This document shows, one piece after another, positions 13,392-22,608 of a stretch of 64,000 nucleotides of DNA; positions within the stretch are counted from its first letter, which is position 1, and each line of letters begins with the position of its first letter. The stretch is taken from NCBI GenBank assembly GCA_021794275.1, contig JAJYRD010000073.1, positions 1 through 64,000 of the forward strand, written 5' to 3'. The DNA is from Pseudomonadota bacterium (GTDB taxonomy: Bacteria > Pseudomonadota > Gammaproteobacteria > Acidiferrobacterales > Acidiferrobacteraceae). Below the pieces are notes generated by a model that was not told the origin of the DNA, ran no database searches, and saw nothing but the letters and a program-made list of their open reading frames with translations. Made by a program: the position numbers and the translations under genes.

Positions 13392-13522
13392 GCCTATCCC
13401 TCATCCATTAGCGACTCATGATACATGCGGGGACGCGAAATGCCACGGGCGGGCGCAGGACAAGCCGGGGGGCGCGGCGCAAGCGTCCCGCTTCCGTGGA
13501 GGGCGCCGGGATGCCCTCGGCA

Positions 13523-14737
13523 TCAGCGGGCGGCCTTCAACTCCGCTATGAGGCGCGTGCGCGCGGCGCGGATGCGCTCCTGGATCTGCTGTCCGACCAA
13601 GCCCTGCGCAGCCCATTCCCGCCCGGATAGACGGGCGGTGGCATCGCGCACCGTCCGCAACCAGCATGCCTGCGGGTACTCCACGCCTTCGAGGCCCGCG
13701 CGCCCGCGGGCGTCCGCCTCGCACGCCCCAAGAAACTCCTCGAAGCGCTCAGGTCTTCGGAAACCATCGACCGCCTCGATAAGGCGCAGGACGGTCGCGG
13801 GCCGAAGCGTAAGGGCGGCATGCGCCTGGAGATGATGGGCCGCCACCGCGCGTGCCAGGGCCCGGTATTCGACGGGCGCCTTCAGGCGCGCGCACACCGC
13901 ATCCACAAGCGGCACGCCGCGGATCTCATGGCCTCTATGCGAAGGCCATTCCTCCCGTGGCGTGAGCCCCTTCCCGAGGTCGTGCAGGAGCACCGCGAAG
14001 CGCGCGCGGGCTGTGAGCCCGAGGGCCACCGCCTGACGCAGCGCGAGCAAGACATGGGCGCCCGTATCCCCCTCCGGATGGTATTTAAGGGGTTGAGGTA
14101 TCCCAAAGAGCCGGTCGATCTCCGGGAATTGCACCGCCAAGGCCCCGCAGGCGCGCAGGGTCTCTATGAAAAGCCACGGATAGGGCTCGGCGAGCGCCCG
14201 GTCGAGCTCGGTAAAGACGCGCTCAGGCACGAGGGCCGCCACCTCGCCAGCTACGACCATGGAGCGCATGAGCGCCAGGGTCTCGGGCGCCACGGCAAAC
14301 CCGAAACGGGCGGCGAAACGCGCGACCCGCAGAATCCGCACGGGATCCTCGGCGAACGCCGCACTTACGTGACGCAAGATGCCGGCGCGGAGATCGGCAA
14401 GTCCCTTGTAGGGATCGATGAGCGCGCCATCCAGCGCACGCGCCATGGCGTTGATGGTGAGATCCCGCCGCCGCAGGTCCTCCTCCAGAGTCACGTCGGG
14501 ATCGGCGTGGACCACGAAACCGTGGTAGCCGGGGGCGGTCTTGCGCTCGGTCCGGGCGAGCGCGTACTCGCAGTGGGTCTCGGGGTGCAGGAACACTGGA
14601 AAATCCGCGCCGACACGGCGGAAGCCCAAGGCCTCCATCTCTTGCGGGGTACTGCCGACCACGACATAATCCCGATCAATGACCGGTCTTCCGAGGAGCT
14701 CGTCGCGGACCGCGCCGCCTACCAGATAAGTTTCCAT
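13523..14737 (-). CDS. cca: Multifunctional CCA-adding enzyme (CCA tRNA nucleotidyltransferase)
   Basis: METYLVGGAVRDELLGRPVIDRDYVVVG..., RRRDLTINAMA; start at 14737. Confidence 0.94.
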   Translation of the reverse strand: METYLVGGAVRDELLGRPVIDRDYVVVGSTPQEMEALGFRRVGADFPVFLHPETHCEYALARTERKTAPGYHGFVVHADPDVTLEEDLRRRDLTINAMARALDGALIDPYKGLADLRAGILRHVSAAFAEDPVRILRVARFAARFGFAVAPETLALMRSMVVAGEVAALVPERVFTELDRALAEPYPWLFIETLRACGALAVQFPEIDRLFGIPQPLKYHPEGDTGAHVLLALRQAVALGLTARARFAVLLHDLGKGLTPREEWPSHRGHEIRGVPLVDAVCARLKAPVEYRALARAVAAHHLQAHAALTLRPATVLRLIEAVDGFRRPERFEEFLGACEADARGRAGLEGVEYPQACWLRTVRDATARLSGREWAAQGLVGQQIQERIRAARTRLIAELKAAR

Positions 14738-15943
14738 GTGCCTCGCCCGCGAATCGGCTTGGTTTCGCATTGTATCGGCTTCCTGCCCGTCCTGCTCGGC
14801 GCCTGCGCCTTGTCCGGTTGCGCTCTCCCCTACTATGCCCAAGCCGTTAGCGGCGAGGCGGCTATCATGCGCGCTGAGCGCCCCATCGCCCGCGTCCTGG
14901 CCGACCCCGCCGCTTCGCCCGCACTCAAAGAACGCCTGCGCTACGTCCTCGCCCTCCGGCGATTCGCGCACACCCGGCTCGGACTTGCGCTCCATGGCGA
15001 CTATCGCGCCTACGCGGATCTTCATCGCCCCTATGTTGTCTGGAATGTCTTTGCCGCCCACCCCTTCAGTCTGGCACTGAAACGCTGGTGCTTCCCTTTC
15101 GCCGGCTGCGTCGCCTACCGCGGCTATTTCTCGCAGAAGGCGGCCTTACGCTACGCGAGCCACCTCGAGCGGAAAGGTTATGACGTGTTCGTGGGAGGCG
15201 TGCCCGCCTTTGCCACACTCGGTTATCTGCGCGACCCGGTCTTGAGCACATTCATAGGCTACAGGCGGACTACGATCGCGCACATCATTTTCCATGAGCT
15301 AGGACACGATCTCATCTATGTGCCTGATGCGACCACCTTCGATGAATCGTTCGCCGACACCGTTGCCGCCGTGGGGGTGAGGCGCTACCTGAGATACAGG
15401 GGGACCGAGAGCGAGCGCGTAGCCTACAGGAAACGACGCGCCCGCCACGACCAGGTGCTTGCACTCATGCGGGCCTGCCGGGCGCGGCTTGCGCGCATCT
15501 ATGCCGACCCGACCCTGAGCCTTGCCGAACGCGCGGGGGCGAAACGGGCCGCCTTCCAAGCCCTGCGGCGCGGCTTCCTCGGGCTTGCGCGAAGCTGGGG
15601 TGGTAATCATGGCTATGGGGCGTTCTTTCGGGGACCCCTCAACAATGCCTTGCTTGGGGCGTATATGAGTTACGAAACCCTCGTGCCCGCGTTCCGGCGC
15701 TTGCTGGCCTTGGAAAACGGCGACCTTCCGGCGTTCTTCCGAGCCGTGCGCTGGTATGCGCGTATCCCCGCGCCCTTGCGGGACCGGGAACTGAGAAGCC
15801 GGCGAGGCCTAGTCGAGCGCCTGCCCACCCTTCAACAGACGCAGGCGCGCGACACTCTCCAGAGACGCCGGGAGCGTATTATGGGCGCGCAGAGCCCGCG
15901 CCTGCCGCGCCCGATCCAACACCGGCCGCACGATCAGACGTAG
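14738..15943 (+). CDS. Predicted aminopeptidase (COG4324-like) lipoprotein
   Basis: Lipobox LLGACALSGC; zinc-protease motif HIIFHELGHDLIY plus FDESFADTVAAVG. Start is probably GTG 14738 or TTG 14759; the upstream part of the supplied ORF is antisense to cca. Confidence 0.8.
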   Translation: MPRPRIGLVSHCIGFLPVLLGACALSGCALPYYAQAVSGEAAIMRAERPIARVLADPAASPALKERLRYVLALRRFAHTRLGLALHGDYRAYADLHRPYVVWNVFAAHPFSLALKRWCFPFAGCVAYRGYFSQKAALRYASHLERKGYDVFVGGVPAFATLGYLRDPVLSTFIGYRRTTIAHIIFHELGHDLIYVPDATTFDESFADTVAAVGVRRYLRYRGTESERVAYRKRRARHDQVLALMRACRARLARIYADPTLSLAERAGAKRAAFQALRRGFLGLARSWGGNHGYGAFFRGPLNNALLGAYMSYETLVPAFRRLLALENGDLPAFFRAVRWYARIPAPLRDRELRSRRGLVERLPTLQQTQARDTLQRRRERIMGAQSPRLPRPIQHRPHDQT

Positions 15944-16150
15944 GCCTTTGAGGTACTTGCCATTCATGGCGCTGACGGCAAGTGCGGCCTGGCGCTCATC
16001 GGCCACGGCCACGAAGGCGTAGCCACGCGCATCATGATCGTCCGTGCGCGGCACGAGATGCGTGAAGACGATGTGCCCGAGGCCCTCGAAGATAATCTCG
16101 AGATCGGCCTCGGTGACCGTCCGCGACAAATTCCCGATGTAAAGATTCAT
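15809..16150 (-). CDS. RNA-binding protein with an RRM domain
   Basis: MNLYIGNLSRTVTEADLEIIFEGLGHIV...RGYAFVAVADERQAALAVSAMNGKYLKGLRLIV contains RNP2 (LYIGNL) and an RNP1-like segment. Confidence 0.9.
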   Translation of the reverse strand: MNLYIGNLSRTVTEADLEIIFEGLGHIVFTHLVPRTDDHDARGYAFVAVADERQAALAVSAMNGKYLKGLRLIVRPVLDRARQARALRAHNTLPASLESVARLRLLKGGQALD

Positions 16151-16269
16151 GACTTGAGCGCCCTCTCGTAGGCCCGTGCCGTCCTTTTGTCCTTTGATAG
16201 ACGTTAGCAGACGAGAGAAGCGACCGACATGTCCCCTTCGTCCTTCCGTCCAAAGGGCTCGACCGCACG

Positions 16270-17175
16270 TCAGGCGTGACCGCGAACGAGCGCCTCCAAG
16301 GCCTCGCGAAAGGGTCGGGGGCGCACACCCAGATCGGGCAGGCCCGGCGCGCCCTCCGGGCAAACCGAACCTGCCCGGAGCGTGCGCCACTGGTCCACCG
16401 AAAATGGCGTGCCCGGCCAATACTCGAGGAGACGCGCAAGAAGGAGGCTCGTGGGTGCCGACAGCCCCCGCGGGCGGGCCCGACCACAGAGTGTGGCGAT
16501 AGCAGCCACGGTATCCCCAAGAGACAAGATCTCGGGCCCACAAAATCCATAGCCCTGCCCGGCCGCCCCCGTGCGCGCAAGCGCGGTGGCGATCCCGGAG
16601 GCGACGTCGTCCACATACACGGGCGCGATCGGGCTCTCGGCGAGCGGTACCGGCAGGCCCCATGGCGCCCAGGGCAGGAGCCTGCGGAAACGGTCAACGA
16701 AATGATCGCCAGGCCCGTAGATCACGCTCGGCCGCACGATAATGGCGTCGGGCGCGAGTTCCCGCAGGCGCGCCTCGCCGCGCGCCTTGCTGCGCAGATA
16801 GGCGCTGTCAGAGGCGGCGTCGGCGCCCGCTGCGCTCACCTGCAACAAGCGCAACCCGCGCCCGGACCGGGCCATGCGCGCGGGCAGCTCCTCATGCACC
16901 CGCGCGAAATCCCCAGGCGCCCGCTCCTTCAGAATACCGACGAGATTGACAAGGGCCTGGGCCCCTCTGGCTGCCTCACGCAGGAAACCCTCGTCATGGA
17001 CATCCCCCTCCCATAACTCCAGGCGCGGCAGGACAAGGAGGTCACGGTTACGATCCGGCCTGCGGGTGAGGAGACGCAGCCTGTAACCGCGCGCATGGAG
17101 CTCCCTCGCGAGCGCACGGCCGACAAACCCGCAGCCGCCGAGCATGACCACGCACGCGCCGGGCCTAACTCCCAT
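16270..17175 (-). CDS. NAD(P)-binding epimerase/dehydratase, complex I NDUFA9-like
   Basis: VVMLGGCGFVGRALARELHARGYRLRLLTRRPDR; YGPGDHFVDRF. Confidence 0.85.
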   Translation of the reverse strand: MGVRPGACVVMLGGCGFVGRALARELHARGYRLRLLTRRPDRNRDLLVLPRLELWEGDVHDEGFLREAARGAQALVNLVGILKERAPGDFARVHEELPARMARSGRGLRLLQVSAAGADAASDSAYLRSKARGEARLRELAPDAIIVRPSVIYGPGDHFVDRFRRLLPWAPWGLPVPLAESPIAPVYVDDVASGIATALARTGAAGQGYGFCGPEILSLGDTVAAIATLCGRARPRGLSAPTSLLLARLLEYWPGTPFSVDQWRTLRAGSVCPEGAPGLPDLGVRPRPFREALEALVRGHA

Positions 17176-19108
17176 TCACCGCCACCTCCACCGCCGGAGG
17201 GATGGGCGCCATCCGCGTCTTGAGGGCGTCCTGGCGCCCCTTTAGGAGATAATCATAGATGGCCGTAAAGGCAAGGACGTTCTTCACATAGCCGCGAGTC
17301 TGGCGGTAAGGGATGGTCTCGATCCAGATGTCCGCCGGGAGGGGGTGCCTGACCGGCAACCACGAGATCGCGGCGGTAGGACCGGCGTTGTAGGCGGCCG
17401 TCGCCACCGGCTCCTCCCCGCGCGCTCGAAGAAGGACGTCCGCCAGGTAGCGTGTCCCCACATCCACGTTATTGGCGACGTCGATGAGGTCGCGATCGCC
17501 CGTGATCGGCAGATGAATTTCGCGGGCGGTGATGAATCCGGTTTCGGGCATGAGCTGCATGAGGCCGAGGGCCCCCACGTCGGACCGTGCATCAAAAATA
17601 AACGCGCTCTCCTGGCGGATGATGCCGTACACCCAGGCCGGGTCGATCTTGTTGCGCCCGGCATCGGCCTCTATGAGGGAGCGGTAAAGCAGTGGGAAGC
17701 GGATGGCGAGCGCGTGCTTGGCCTCGGTGCCGGCGACCGTGAGGATAGCGCAGTCGCCCCAACCCCAACGCGAGGCGAGCAGGCCCGCAGCCTCGATCCG
17801 ATGCTCGGAGAGACCGCGCAGGGTCTGAAACCACAGAGCGCGTGCCTCGCGATGTTGATGCAGCCGGAAGAGTTCGTGGGCTAGGCGGATGCCCGGGAGG
17901 CGGTCGACGGACTGGATCACGCCATCCGGCTCGGTCAGGGGGATGTTGGGAATATGATAAGGCAGACCAAGCCTGTCGGCGGCCAGGAACCCGTAATAGC
18001 CAAAATGCCCGGCAAGCTTCACGAAGATCGCGTGCGCCTGGCCCTTATGGCCCATGGCCGCCAGCGCCCGCGCCCGCCAATACTGCCATTCGTGCGCCTT
18101 TTGCGTCGCGTGCGGCATGGCGTCTATGAACATCAGGACGTCGCTCCACGCCCGCTCGCGCAGGGCCGCGCGCACTCGCCAGCGCTCGAGCTGACCCTTG
18201 CCCTGGCCGTCGGGCACCGCCGCCGACAGCCAAGACAAGGCCTCGGGGAGATGATCGGCCGCGCCGATCAGTCCAAGCCCACGCAGGACGTAGTTATTGT
18301 CCTCGCCCAATACCGGCTGCTTTGCCCGCAGTCGCTGCCAGAGCGCCATGGCGAGGGTGGGACTGCGATAACCGAGCGACACCACCGCCTGGCGCACGAT
18401 GTGGCGGGCGCGCTTGCGCGTGAGCGGATAATCGAGGTGCGCCAGGGTATGGGCGGGATGCGCCGAAAGCGCGAGCCACCGCTCAACCCATAACGCATGG
18501 ATGGGGGACAGCGCCGGTCGCAGGCGCCTCAAGAGCTTCGCGTTGCCCGCGCGCATGGCAAGTAAGGCGCGCGCCCACAGATGAGCCTCGTCGGCGCCGC
18601 CCGCGCGCAGCCAGCGCGTGGTAACCCCTTGGCAGCTGCGCGGCAGCGACTGTCCGGTGAGCCATACTGCCTTCACGGATGCCGCCACGTCCTGCCCGCC
18701 GCGCGCGCGGGCGGCGAGATCGTCGCAGTGCAGGGCGACATCGGAGTTCAAAGCCGGCACATAGAAGGCGAGAAAGCGCTTGTCTTCGTGTCGGTGGGCC
18801 AGGAACTTCAGCCATGTGCGCCTGAGTTTCGCGGCGACCGGGAGCTGGCCGTGCCGCGCGAGAAAGGCGGCGACCGCTTGCGGCCGGTCATGGCGCATAC
18901 GGTCCATAAGGTAATGGTAGCGGAGATAAGGGCGCGCGATATAACCGTCCATCTCACGGTACAGCTCCCGGAAGCGGTCGTAGCGCTCCTCGTTCAGCGC
19001 CGTGAGGGCATGTAGGTAACGGGCCCGGTCAAGCCCCACGGAGGTGGTACCGGCGTGAGCCATGCTGGACAACGCCAGGGCGAGAACGAAGATTCGGACG
19101 ACGCGCAC
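17165..19108 (-). CDS. slt: Soluble lytic murein transglycosylase
   Basis: 647 aa; helical N-terminal region plus SLT domain (IIRQESAFIFDARSDVGALGLMQLMPETG...VATAAYNAGP). Confidence 0.93.
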   Translation of the reverse strand: MRVVRIFVLALALSSMAHAGTTSVGLDRARYLHALTALNEERYDRFRELYREMDGYIARPYLRYHYLMDRMRHDRPQAVAAFLARHGQLPVAAKLRRTWLKFLAHRHEDKRFLAFYVPALNSDVALHCDDLAARARGGQDVAASVKAVWLTGQSLPRSCQGVTTRWLRAGGADEAHLWARALLAMRAGNAKLLRRLRPALSPIHALWVERWLALSAHPAHTLAHLDYPLTRKRARHIVRQAVVSLGYRSPTLAMALWQRLRAKQPVLGEDNNYVLRGLGLIGAADHLPEALSWLSAAVPDGQGKGQLERWRVRAALRERAWSDVLMFIDAMPHATQKAHEWQYWRARALAAMGHKGQAHAIFVKLAGHFGYYGFLAADRLGLPYHIPNIPLTEPDGVIQSVDRLPGIRLAHELFRLHQHREARALWFQTLRGLSEHRIEAAGLLASRWGWGDCAILTVAGTEAKHALAIRFPLLYRSLIEADAGRNKIDPAWVYGIIRQESAFIFDARSDVGALGLMQLMPETGFITAREIHLPITGDRDLIDVANNVDVGTRYLADVLLRARGEEPVATAAYNAGPTAAISWLPVRHPLPADIWIETIPYRQTRGYVKNVLAFTAIYDYLLKGRQDALKTRMAPIPPAVEVAVNGS

Positions 19109-19176
19109 GGGCCTGACTGTGGTGACGAGATGAAACTACTATACTTGAGCCCACGAACCGTGCAAAGGATCGCATC

Positions 19177-20544
19177 ATGCCATTCGACAGCATCAATCCG
19201 GCGACCGACGAAAGGGTCGCAAGCTTTCCCGAAACAAGCGCTGAGGAACTGGAGACGGCACTGGGACGGGCCACACGCGCGGCGTCGGAGTGGCGAAGAC
19301 GCAGCGCAAGGGAACGCGGCGCGCTCCTGCAGGCAACCGCCGCCGTACTGCGCACCGACTTGGAGCGCTACGCAAAGATCATCACCCTCGAGGTCGGAAA
19401 ACCCATAGTGGAGGCCCGCGCCGAGATCGAGAAATGCGCGTGGGCCTGCGATTATTACGCCGAATACGGCGAGCGCATGCTGCAAGACGAGGAAGTCGAC
19501 ATCCCGGAGGCGCGCGCCTCCGTCGCCTTCCTGCCGCTTGGCGTCGTTCTTGCCGTCATGCCGTGGAACTTCCCCTTCTGGCAGGTATTCCGCTTCGCGA
19601 CCGCCGCGCTCACGGCCGGCAATGCGGCACTCCTGAAGCATGCCGCCAACGTCCCGCAGTGCGCCTTGGCAATCGCCGAGGTCTTCGGCCGGGCCTGCGC
19701 CCCCGAAGGGCTTTTCCAATCCCTGCTGATCCGCGCCCAGGCGGTCACGACCCTGATAGAGGACCCGCGCGTGCACGCCGTGACCCTCACCGGCAGCGAA
19801 GCGGCGGGACGCGCGGTGGCGGCGGCTGCCGGGCGGGCGCTAAAGAAGACAGTGCTCGAACTCGGCGGGTCGGACGCCTTCATAGTACTCGCCGACGCCG
19901 ACCTCGACCGGGCTGCCGAATCGGCCGTGCGGTCCCGCTATCAGAATGCCGGGCAGAGCTGCATTGCGGCGAAGCGCCTCATCCTCGTGGATGCGATCGC
20001 TGAGCCCTTTCTTGAGCGATTCGAGGCGCGGGTCCGGGCCTTGAAGGTGGGCGACCCGCGCGACGAGACCGTGCTCATGGGGCCGCTCGCCCGCCGCGAT
20101 CTGCGCGCCGCCCTCCATGAACAAGTGACAGAAGCATTAAGCCAGGGAGCAGTCGCGCGGCTCGGATGCCGGATCCCCGCAGGCCCCGGCAGCTACTATC
20201 CGCCCTCAATTCTCGACCACGTGCGCCCAGGGATGCGGGCCTATGGCGAGGAGCTCTTTGGGCCTGTGGCCATCGTCTTGCGCGCGCGCGACACGGAACA
20301 CGCGCTCGCGCAGGCCAACGACAACCGCTATGGCCTAGGGGCGAGTCTCTGGACGCAAGACATGGTCCAGGGGGCGGCACTCGCGAGGCGCCTGGAGTCG
20401 GGGTCCAGTTTCGTGAATGCGATGGTGAAAAGCGATCCCAGGGTTCCCTTCGGCGGCGTGAAGGCCTCGGGTTACGGACGCGAACTCGCCCTCTACGGCG
20501 TCCGCGAATTCATGAACATCAAAACCTTATGGATCGCCCGCTGA
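19177..20544 (+). CDS. NAD(P)-dependent aldehyde dehydrogenase (succinate-semialdehyde dehydrogenase-like)
   Basis: [21 protein letters not shown]...; ELGGSDAF; catalytic Cys in [11 protein letters not shown]. Confidence 0.9.
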   Translation: MPFDSINPATDERVASFPETSAEELETALGRATRAASEWRRRSARERGALLQATAAVLRTDLERYAKIITLEVGKPIVEARAEIEKCAWACDYYAEYGERMLQDEEVDIPEARASVAFLPLGVVLAVMPWNFPFWQVFRFATAALTAGNAALLKHAANVPQCALAIAEVFGRACAPEGLFQSLLIRAQAVTTLIEDPRVHAVTLTGSEAAGRAVAAAAGRALKKTVLELGGSDAFIVLADADLDRAAESAVRSRYQNAGQSCIAAKRLILVDAIAEPFLERFEARVRALKVGDPRDETVLMGPLARRDLRAALHEQVTEALSQGAVARLGCRIPAGPGSYYPPSILDHVRPGMRAYGEELFGPVAIVLRARDTEHALAQANDNRYGLGASLWTQDMVQGAALARRLESGSSFVNAMVKSDPRVPFGGVKASGYGRELALYGVREFMNIKTLWIAR

Positions 20545-20593
20545 GGCCCCCGCGGTCGGCCTCGCCCGGCTCCGGCCGCGGGGAAGGCGCGGG

Positions 20594-21175
20594 TTAGAAC
20601 CGCAGCACGAGGCTGCCGCTATAGAGCTGTGTGTTGTTGTTTGGGATGCGGAACTCCTGCCATTGTCCGCGTAGCGCCACATGCCGGGTAAAGTAATACT
20701 GGACGCCAGCCCCGTAATCAGGGTGCGTCCCATCGCGCTTGACGGTGGTGGATACCGGCGTCATCGTGCGTGTGTGAAACCGCGAGGCACCGCCTTCGAT
20801 GAAGACCGAGAAGCGCGGCGTAAACGGAAAGGCGAGCAACGCGTTTAGGTCGTAGCCCCGGTTGCGCACCTTCTCCGACCCCACTGCGGTCGATATGGTG
20901 TCGGTGCCAAAATCCTGGTAACCCGCCTGGATTGCAAAGAAGCGATTGAAGGCGAGACCGACGAAGGCCTTCCACGCCCCCTGTGTGCGATGAAGGTTGA
21001 CGAAGGGTTTTGGAATACCGCCATTGCTGAGCCCGCGATTGCGCGCGGCACCGCCACCTGCCCCGATGTAGAGCCCGGTTTGCGAGAAACCGCCGTTGTA
21101 GGCCAACGCGATCACCGGCGCGAGAGTCAACGCCGCCGCTATCCCTGTCTTAAAAAACGCTCCTTTTCTGATCAT
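20594..21175 (-). CDS. Outer-membrane beta-barrel protein
   Basis: Signal peptide, GLYIGAGGGAA...; C-terminal ...YSGSLVLRF, a typical barrel terminus; start placed at 21175. Confidence 0.75.
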   Translation of the reverse strand: MIRKGAFFKTGIAAALTLAPVIALAYNGGFSQTGLYIGAGGGAARNRGLSNGGIPKPFVNLHRTQGAWKAFVGLAFNRFFAIQAGYQDFGTDTISTAVGSEKVRNRGYDLNALLAFPFTPRFSVFIEGGASRFHTRTMTPVSTTVKRDGTHPDYGAGVQYYFTRHVALRGQWQEFRIPNNNTQLYSGSLVLRF

Positions 21176-21341
21176 AGCCGTCCTCCGTTTTTGACTTCCT
21201 ACGGTTGGACAAGAAAATCTCCTGCCCATTTTCAGAAACCGCCATTCTAGGGGCGCGGCTCGGAGCGCGTATCCGCCTTAAGAGGCGGTTCAGCTTGCAG
21301 AATTTCTGCCAGGGGGGTGCGCAGCCGAGTGACGACCGGCG

Positions 21342-22538
21342 CTAGGAGGCCGACAAGGAACGCGCGACGAAGGCCTTCAGGTAGGCGGTCTCCGGGATCG
21401 CCGGATGGACCGGATGGTCGGGCCCCTGCCCGCCCTCGTCCACGAACTGGAGCCCGCGCTTCATGCGCGAGGCCGCCTGTGCCACCGCCCGCGAGAGGGC
21501 ATGACGCTCGAGGTGATGCGAACACGACGCCGAAAGCAGGACCCCGCCCACGCCCAAGACCGCGAGCGCGGCCTCGTTGAGTCGCTGATAGGCCGCCAAC
21601 CCCGCCTCGTAGTCCTTGCGGCGCTTGATGAGGGCCGGAGGATCAACGATGACCACATCGAAGCGCTCCCCCGCGCCGCGCATTTCTCGCAAGACATCGA
21701 AGACATCGCCCTGAATCGTGTGAACGTGTCCCGCCACCCCATTATCGGCGGCGTTGCCGCGCGCATACGACAGCGCGCGCTCGGAGGCATCCACCAGGGT
21801 CACATGATCGGCCCCGTGAGCGGCGGCCTGGATCCCGAAGCCGCCCACGTAGGTGAAGAGGTCCAGGACGCGGGTGTGCGTGACGTACGGCAGGAGCCGC
21901 GCACGGTTCGGCCGCTGGTCATAGAACCACCCGGTCTTCTGACCCGCGCTGAGCGCCACCTGAAAGCGGCAGCTGCCCTCGACGACCGTAGTCTCGGCCG
22001 GCGGCTCGCCGAGCGCCGCCTCGACATAGGCGGGAAGACCCTCGAGGGCGCGACTTGCCGTATCGTTACGCAGAAGGATATTGGCCGGACGGGCAACCCG
22101 CTCCAGGGCCTCGATCACGAGCGGCTTCAGGCGCTCCATACCGGCGGTGGTGAACTGCGCGACCAGCGTGTCGCCATAGCGATCGACGATCAGACCCGGG
22201 AGGCCGTCGGCCTCCCCGAAAACGAGCCGATAGAAGGGTTGACCAAAGGCGCGCTCGCGCCAGGCGAGCGCATCCTGTAATCGCGCGACGAGCAGATCCC
22301 GCCCGATGATTGCGCGCGGATCAGCGCTCATGAGCCGCACGCTTATGAGGGATTTCGGGTTCACGTAGCCCACCCCCAAGGGACGCCCGCGGGCGCTCTC
22401 GACACGCACGAGATCGCCCGGCGCGAAGGCGGTGAGCACGGTCGCGTCGCAATCGATCTCATTGCTGAACACCCAGAGGTGACCGGCAAGCAGGCGCCGG
22501 TCTTCGCGCGGTCGCAGACGGATGACAGGGAGAGACAT
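21342..22538 (-). CDS. rlmI: Class I SAM-dependent rRNA (cytosine) methyltransferase, RlmI-like
   Basis: PUA-like N-terminus (RLLAGHLWVFSNEI), VLDLFTYVGGFGIQAA, VDPPALIKRRKD; start at 22538. Confidence 0.9.
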   Translation of the reverse strand: MSLPVIRLRPREDRRLLAGHLWVFSNEIDCDATVLTAFAPGDLVRVESARGRPLGVGYVNPKSLISVRLMSADPRAIIGRDLLVARLQDALAWRERAFGQPFYRLVFGEADGLPGLIVDRYGDTLVAQFTTAGMERLKPLVIEALERVARPANILLRNDTASRALEGLPAYVEAALGEPPAETTVVEGSCRFQVALSAGQKTGWFYDQRPNRARLLPYVTHTRVLDLFTYVGGFGIQAAAHGADHVTLVDASERALSYARGNAADNGVAGHVHTIQGDVFDVLREMRGAGERFDVVIVDPPALIKRRKDYEAGLAAYQRLNEAALAVLGVGGVLLSASCSHHLERHALSRAVAQAASRMKRGLQFVDEGGQGPDHPVHPAIPETAYLKAFVARSLSAS

Positions 22539-22608
22539 GGCGTCATTATACCCAAGGAAGGGCGCGCAGCACGGTAAGCGGCGTACAATCGGGATTTTGG
22601 GATGCGCC

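Noticed and set aside
13820-14737. N-terminal half of the 707-aa ORF 13820-15943
   Set aside because: Antisense to cca; only the part after ~14738 shows a lipoprotein signal and zinc-protease motif.
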